Assembly (NCBI RefSeq): GCF_004793475.1 | Contig: NZ_SRYZ01000010.1 | Location: 1 to 64,000 of the forward strand | Source of the DNA: Bacteroides muris (ex Afrizal et al. 2022) | GTDB taxonomy: Bacteria > Bacteroidota > Bacteroidia > Bacteroidales > Bacteroidaceae | DNA length: 64,000 nt | Direction of reading: 5' to 3' | In this document: piece after piece, positions 59,466 through 64,000 of the stretch | How the letters are laid out: every line of letters starts with the position of its first letter | Numbering within the stretch: position 1 is the first letter of the stretch | Translations under genes and position numbers: made by a program | The notes under the pieces: generated by a model | The model's database searches: none | The model's input: the letters and a program-made list of their open reading frames with translations, nothing else | Told to the model about the DNA's origin: nothing

Positions 59466-60587
59466 ATGAAATACACATCATACTCTTATCCTTCGGGCAG
59501 GGCGGAAGTGGCTGCATTTGTTGTAACCGGCGGAGTGACGGAATACCATGTGATGATACATGCCACCGACCCGAAACAGACCTATCGCGAGCAGATGAAT
59601 GCCGTGCTGGATGCGTATGCCGCTTTACTGAAAAACGAACTGTCTGGAGCCGTGGCGGTTTTTAAAAGATACTTCCTGAGTGATGCCGCCAACCAGGCGG
59701 AACTGTTGCTTGCCGCTACGGCGGAAAGCTCCGATTGCGCGCTGTCTGTGGTGGAACAGCCTCCGCTGGATGGTACCAAGATTGCTTTGTGGGCCTATCT
59801 GCAGACCGATGTGCAGACACGAGTGCTGCCCAACGGACTGTATGAAGTGAAACACGGTGCTTACCGCCAGCTCTGGATGGGAGGCAGTTTCAACCGTGCC
59901 GCCAATTCGGAATACCAGATGCGTCTTTTGCTCAACGACTATGCCATGCAACTGATGGAAGAGGGGTGTACCTTGGCCGACAATTGCCTGCGTACCTGGA
60001 TATTTGTGCAGAATGTGGATTGCAATTATGCCGGTGTAGTCAAGGCACGTAATGAGATGTTCGTCACCCAGAACCTGACGGAGCATACGCACTACATTGC
60101 CAGTACCGGCATCGGCGGGCGTCATGCCGACCCCAAGGCACTGGTGATGCTTGACGCTTTTGCCGTAGCGGGATTAAAGCCCGGACAAATCAAATATCTC
60201 TATGCCCGCACACACCTGAACCCCACTTATGAGTATGGAGTCAGTTTCGAACGGGGAACGGCGGTGGATTACGACGACCGCCGGCAAGTACTCATTTCCG
60301 GTACGGCGAGTATCAATAACCGGGGGGAAGTGCTGTATGCCGGAGATGTACGTCGTCAGACAGAACGGATGTGGGAGAATGTGGAAGCTCTGCTGAAAGA
60401 GGCTGACTGCGGCTTTGGAGATGTGGGGCATATCATTGTCTATCTGCGTGATATGGCGGACTATACCGTAGTAAAGGAAATGTTTGACGAACGCTTTCCC
60501 GATACGCCGAGAGTGATTACGCTGGCTCCTGTCTGTCGTCCGGGGTGGCTGGTGGAAATGGAGTGTATGGCGGTAAGGAAACTCTAA
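59466..60587 (+). CDS. Two-domain Rid-family (YjgF/YER057c) protein
   Basis: 373-residue cytosolic protein. The C-terminal 120 residues are a clear Rid domain (GTASINNRGEVLYAGDVRRQ, TERMWENVEALLKEADCGFG, DVGHIIVYLRDMADY, TPRVITLAPVCRPGWLVEME), retaining the Arg that binds the substrate carboxylate in RidA. The N-terminal 200 residues resemble a degenerate second Rid-like fold, as in FkbO/chorismatase-type proteins. RidA deaminates reactive enamine/imine intermediates; whether this long form does so is unknown. It precedes the DUF4369 gene by 11 bases, so the following genes are probably on its transcript. Confidence 0.78.
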   Translation: MKYTSYSYPSGRAEVAAFVVTGGVTEYHVMIHATDPKQTYREQMNAVLDAYAALLKNELSGAVAVFKRYFLSDAANQAELLLAATAESSDCALSVVEQPPLDGTKIALWAYLQTDVQTRVLPNGLYEVKHGAYRQLWMGGSFNRAANSEYQMRLLLNDYAMQLMEEGCTLADNCLRTWIFVQNVDCNYAGVVKARNEMFVTQNLTEHTHYIASTGIGGRHADPKALVMLDAFAVAGLKPGQIKYLYARTHLNPTYEYGVSFERGTAVDYDDRRQVLISGTASINNRGEVLYAGDVRRQTERMWENVEALLKEADCGFGDVGHIIVYLRDMADYTVVKEMFDERFPDTPRVITLAPVCRPGWLVEMECMAVRKL

Positions 60588-60598
60588 TCTGTATAAGG

Positions 60599-61213
60599 AT
60601 GAAAACACGTATCTTGTTTTTCTGTATCAGTTGCCTTCTTTGGGCAAGTTGCGAAAATTCCGGACAGAATTATGTGATTGAAGGAACGTTGCCGTCGTTG
60701 AAATACGACGGGGAATGGATATACCTCGTGCCGATGGAGAATGCGCCGGGGCGGGTGGATTCTGTAAAGATAACCAATGCCTCTTTTTCTTTTTCCGGAC
60801 AAGGGGAGGAGATGAGGGTGTTGCGTCTGCGCCATCTGCTGCGTATCTACATCCAGGAACTGCTGGTGGTGACGGAGCCGGGAACCATACATGTGAAGGC
60901 CGACTCTGTCGGCTCGGTAACGGGCACTCCGCAAAATGATGCCCTTCAGAAATGGAAAGAGGGGAGGGAAAAGAAGCAAGAGGCTTACCATTTCATCCGG
61001 ACGGGACTGCGGAATGCCACCGGAAAAGATTCACTGCATCTGATACGGATACGTGACAGTCTGAGGATGCAGGAGCAGGAAACAAACTTTCTGTTTTTGA
61101 AAGAGCAGGGAAACAATACGTTGGGAATATTCATGCGGAAGATGCTGCGTGGCTCCTTGACGGAAGAACAACAAAAACTGTTGGATGAAAGCTTGCAGAA
61201 GGAAATACATTGA
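60599..61213 (+). CDS. DUF4369-domain lipoprotein
   Basis: 204-residue lipoprotein (lipobox WASC, Cys18). Residues about 25-115 match the DUF4369 pattern (YVIEGTLPSLKYDGEWIYLV, RVDSVKITNASFSFSGQ, VVTEPGTIHVKADSVGSVTG). A long helical segment rich in Arg, Glu and Lys follows (ALQKWKEGREKKQEAYHFIR), then KEQGNNTLGIFMRKMLRGSL. DUF4369 often precedes a thioredoxin-like domain, but none is present here. The start follows ATAAGGAT. The gene overlaps the next by 29 bases, implying translational coupling. Confidence 0.78.
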   Translation: MKTRILFFCISCLLWASCENSGQNYVIEGTLPSLKYDGEWIYLVPMENAPGRVDSVKITNASFSFSGQGEEMRVLRLRHLLRIYIQELLVVTEPGTIHVKADSVGSVTGTPQNDALQKWKEGREKKQEAYHFIRTGLRNATGKDSLHLIRIRDSLRMQEQETNFLFLKEQGNNTLGIFMRKMLRGSLTEEQQKLLDESLQKEIH

Positions 61214-62636
61214 ATGGGGAGCGGCAGGAATCGGTGCTTTGGCGTTGTTCCTTTTTTTCTTCCGGATATTGCCCTATCATCTGTTCCATCGGGAGCAGAC
61301 GCAGCTCTTTTTGCTTGCCACCGAACCATTGGCAGGGTATCTGCGGCATCCGGCGGCTCTGGCACGTCTGTCGGGAGATTTCCTCACTCAATTCTTTTAT
61401 TACGAAGGGGGTGGTCCGGCCATAATGGCTGTCGTGCTGTTGCTTTGGGGAGTGGTGGTGTTTCGTTTGTTGGTTCCGTACATGGGACGTTGGGCGTGGG
61501 TTCCTACGGTGTTGGCGGTGGCTTGGGAGGCAGGAAGGCAATGCGGATTGAGTTATCCGCTTTCCGGCACAATCGCTTTAACCGGTATCGGAGGTGTTTT
61601 GTTGTTGTGTCGTAGCTGCATGCGACGTTCGTGGAAGTCGGGCTTACCGGTAAGCATATTGGCGGTATTGTCCGGCTATTGGCTGTTTGGCTGTGGCGAT
61701 TGGTCGTCACGATGGTACAATATGCCCGATTTAGGGCGGGAATATCTTTTGGCCTTGGATTCGGAAATGTATTTCGGCCGTTCGGAAAAAGTACGGCAAC
61801 TGTTGGCGGAGGGTGAATACCGCTCTCCGTTCACTGCCTATTATTATAATTTGCTGAATGCGCAGCAGAACCGGCTTCCCGACCGGCTGATGGATGGTTA
61901 TCAACCGGCTTCGCAAGGGCTGTTTCTGCCCGTGGCTCCCCATTCTACCTACCTCACTATTTATGCAGCCAATGAAGTCTGGTTTGCGTTGGGAGATATG
62001 ACGATGGCTGAACATGCCGCCATGCTGGGAATGATTTTTTCTCCGCATCACACCGGAGCAAGAGCTGTCAAGCGTTTGGCGGAAATCAACCTGGTGAACG
62101 GTGATGAGGCGGCGGCCATGAAATATCTTCGTCTCCTGCAAAAGACAATGTGTTACCGTGATTGGGCAGAACGACGTATTCCCGGAAAACAGACGGCCGA
62201 AGTCTGCCAATGGCTGGAACGGAAGCGGTTGTTGTTGCCTGCAACGGATACTTTGCGTTCTTCTGCCGACATTCCGCTTTCACTTCGTCATCTGTTGCGT
62301 AACAATCCTGATAATACGTTGGTATGCGATTACCTTCTCTGCTTTGATTTGCTGAATAAGGATATTGGGGCTTTCGCCGGAGATTATCGGGAGTTTGCTG
62401 CAAAGAAGTTTCCTTCCAGATTGTATGCCGAAGGTTTACTTATCTATCTTGCCGGGAAAAAGGCTTCGTTGGATGAAGTGGAAAAATGGAATATACCGCC
62501 TCAAGTATTGGATGAATTTGGCGATTATACCCGACTGTACGAGGCGAATGGTGGTAATGGTGCCCCTTTGCAAGCCAAATACGGAAAAACATATTGGTTT
62601 TATTTCCACTATGCTACGATGAAAAAGGGGAAGTGA
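61185..62636 (+). CDS. DUF6057-like membrane protein
   Basis: 483 residues. Four N-terminal hydrophobic helices within residues about 11-175 (IGALALFLFFFRILPY, AIMAVVLLLWGVVVFRLLV, TIALTGIGGVLLLC, VSILAVLSGYWLFGCG) precede a large soluble C-terminal part of about 300 residues with TPR-like helices. These include EVWFALGDMTMAEHAAMLGM and RAVKRLAEINLVNGDEAAAM. It resembles the DUF6057 family of Bacteroidota, with no assigned role. The N terminus overlaps the end of the DUF4369 gene; the next gene starts 3 bases after its stop. The three genes recur together in my recollection of Bacteroides genomes, which would point to a common envelope process. Confidence 0.7.
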   Translation: MKACRRKYIEWGAAGIGALALFLFFFRILPYHLFHREQTQLFLLATEPLAGYLRHPAALARLSGDFLTQFFYYEGGGPAIMAVVLLLWGVVVFRLLVPYMGRWAWVPTVLAVAWEAGRQCGLSYPLSGTIALTGIGGVLLLCRSCMRRSWKSGLPVSILAVLSGYWLFGCGDWSSRWYNMPDLGREYLLALDSEMYFGRSEKVRQLLAEGEYRSPFTAYYYNLLNAQQNRLPDRLMDGYQPASQGLFLPVAPHSTYLTIYAANEVWFALGDMTMAEHAAMLGMIFSPHHTGARAVKRLAEINLVNGDEAAAMKYLRLLQKTMCYRDWAERRIPGKQTAEVCQWLERKRLLLPATDTLRSSADIPLSLRHLLRNNPDNTLVCDYLLCFDLLNKDIGAFAGDYREFAAKKFPSRLYAEGLLIYLAGKKASLDEVEKWNIPPQVLDEFGDYTRLYEANGGNGAPLQAKYGKTYWFYFHYATMKKGK

Positions 62637-62639
62637 TTT

Positions 62640-64000
62640 ATGATGAACATAGATATGAAATATATACAAGTTGTTGTGGGGCTGTTACTGTGCTGCTGCC
62701 TATATGGTTGTAATCCCCGTCCGGAGTCTGTACAGCCTGCAGACCGGCTACTGGTGCTCTATCCGGAATATCAGGATGTAACTATTCCCTACAATGTGGC
62801 TCCTCTGAATTTCCTTGTGCGGAATGAAGGGGTGGATGCGGTGTGCGTGAGTGTAAAGGGAGCATCGGACAGCTTGCAGATAAACGCGCGCGGGAACAAG
62901 GCGATATTCCCCTTGAAAGCTTGGCGTGCATTGCTTGAAGCGGAGAAGGAACATACTTTGGAAGTAACTGTTACTGCCCGTACCGACGGCCGCTGGCTGC
63001 GCTATCCTTCCTTTACGTGGCAGGTGGTGGCGGACAAGCTTGACGCTTATGTCAGTTACCGCCTGATAGAGCCCGGCTATGAGGTATGGAATGCTTTGCA
63101 GATACGTGAACGTTGCATCGAGAATTTCGAGGAGCGCATTTTGGCGGATAACAGCCGGACAGAGGGCAAGTGCATGAACTGTCATGTGCACGGAGGAAAT
63201 AGTGGCAACCTTTCGATGTTCCATCTTCGTGGTGAGGGAGGGGGGACTGTCCTGAACCGTGACGGCAAGCTCCGTAAGCTTGCCTTGAAGAATGAACAGA
63301 TGGTATCTGCTGCTGTCTACGGGGATTTCCATCCTGACGGGCGGTATGGTGTGTTCTCGTCTAATGTGATTATTCCCATGTTCTATACGGAAAGTAACCG
63401 CCGTCTGGAAGTTTACGATACTGTCTCCGATTTGGCTGTCGCCGATTTTGACGGAAACCGGATGATTCTATCTCCGCTTACGGCGGATTCCACCGTATTG
63501 GAAACTTTTCCCACATTCTCTGCCGATGGGAAATGGATATATTACTGCTCAGCTCCGACTGTGCCATTGCCGGACAGCGTACAGCAATTACGCTATTCGC
63601 TTTGCCGCATTGCGTTCGATGCCGATCACGGCACCTGGGGCGACCGCGTGGATACCCTTTGGAATGCCCGGCTGGAGAAAGGATCCGTGTGTCATCCGAA
63701 AGCCTCACCGGACGGACGCTACCTGCTCTATACCGTTGCCGATTATGGAACATTCCCCATTTGGCACCGGGAGACGGAGTTGCAGCTGATGGATTTGCGG
63801 ACGGGTGCTGTAGACTCCCTGCCAATGGTCAACTCCAACCGTTCGGACACTTATCACAGTTGGTCGTCAGGCAGCCGTTGGTTTGCCTTTGCCAGCAAGC
63901 GGGGCGACGGGCAGTACGGGCGGGTTTATTTTGCCTATCTGGATGCCGAGGGGAAGGCGCACAAGCCTTTTGTGCTACCCCAGTCGGACCCGGAAAAAGA
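62640..64000 (+). CDS. TolB-like propeller lipoprotein with CxxCH motif (partial)
   Basis: Frame open to the window edge (453 codons seen, no stop). Lipobox LYGC (Cys24). About 130 residues of beta-rich sequence precede KCMNCHVHGG, a single CxxCH motif of the c-type cytochrome kind. WD40/PD40 propeller repeats follow: FPTFSADGKWIYYCSAPT, CHPKASPDGRYLLYTVADYG and WSSGSRWFAFASKRGDG, all resembling TolB/DPP blades. One CxxCH could bind haem or a metal; no partner Met ligand can be named. The start at 62640 is the first of three Mets within 16 codons. It lies 3 bases after the DUF6057 gene, as last visible gene of the unit. Confidence 0.72.
   Translation, partial: MMNIDMKYIQVVVGLLLCCCLYGCNPRPESVQPADRLLVLYPEYQDVTIPYNVAPLNFLVRNEGVDAVCVSVKGASDSLQINARGNKAIFPLKAWRALLEAEKEHTLEVTVTARTDGRWLRYPSFTWQVVADKLDAYVSYRLIEPGYEVWNALQIRERCIENFEERILADNSRTEGKCMNCHVHGGNSGNLSMFHLRGEGGGTVLNRDGKLRKLALKNEQMVSAAVYGDFHPDGRYGVFSSNVIIPMFYTESNRRLEVYDTVSDLAVADFDGNRMILSPLTADSTVLETFPTFSADGKWIYYCSAPTVPLPDSVQQLRYSLCRIAFDADHGTWGDRVDTLWNARLEKGSVCHPKASPDGRYLLYTVADYGTFPIWHRETELQLMDLRTGAVDSLPMVNSNRSDTYHSWSSGSRWFAFASKRGDGQYGRVYFAYLDAEGKAHKPFVLPQSDPEK

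Overview
The window looks like a chromosomal segment of a gut Bacteroides (Bacteroidota). The signs are tandem SusC/SusD pairs, many lipoproteins, -7 boxes of the TAnnTTTG type instead of -10 boxes, weak Shine-Dalgarno use, and Bacteroides-typical families (DUF4476, DUF4136, DUF4369, GH97, HU-HIG/VapE pairs). The species cannot be fixed by eye; the B. uniformis/stercoris/eggerthii neighbourhood is a guess.

Layout. 1-2.5 kb: tRNA-Phe and tRNA-Pro, malate dehydrogenase and a CvfB-like S1 protein. 2.6-4.2 kb: two exported proteins of unknown role. 4.3-10.1 kb: a five-gene minus-strand operon for a MacAB/TolC-like exporter (ATPase, two permeases, adaptor, outer-membrane channel). 10.3-12.3 kb: ROK sugar kinase and ribosomal protein L19. 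12.6-15.1 kb: a scar of decayed genes (an anmK remnant, an IS5-type transposase remnant, a lipoprotein cut by a stop codon) and interspersed repeats. 15.2-23 kb: an operon of a 5'-nucleotidase split into two genes plus two tandem GH3/beta-lactamase fusions. 23.1-24.5 kb: an outer-membrane barrel and a DUF4136 lipoprotein.

24.7-56.6 kb is one large carbohydrate gene cluster. It holds GH97, an aldo/keto reductase and GH94 on the minus strand, then GH2, an AraC-type regulator, a CE7-like esterase, a GH5_7-like mannanase, a GH5_2-like endoglucanase, SusC/SusD, two surface glycan-binding proteins, a GH26 mannanase, a second SusC/SusD, two unknown exported proteins and a GH43 enzyme on the plus strand. 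The enzyme set points to an acetylated, galactose-bearing (gluco)mannan: esterase and alpha-galactosidase strip side groups, GH26/GH5 cut the backbone outside the cell, SusC/D import oligomers, and GH2/GH94 finish inside. A 16-bp palindrome, TGATA-N5-GTATYA, sits exactly 21 nt upstream of the -7 box of four separate plus-strand promoters in this cluster (GH2, CE7, GH5_7, second SusC). I infer it is the activator site of this regulon.

56.8-59.2 kb: a divergent HU-like/VapE-like pair flanked by inverted copies of an interspersed repeat, with four 22-bp iteron-like repeats between the genes. A diverged copy of the same flanking repeat lies at 12.63 kb in the scar. 59.4-64 kb: a two-domain Rid-family protein, a DUF4369 lipoprotein, a DUF6057-like membrane protein, and a TolB-like lipoprotein with a CxxCH motif that runs off the right edge.
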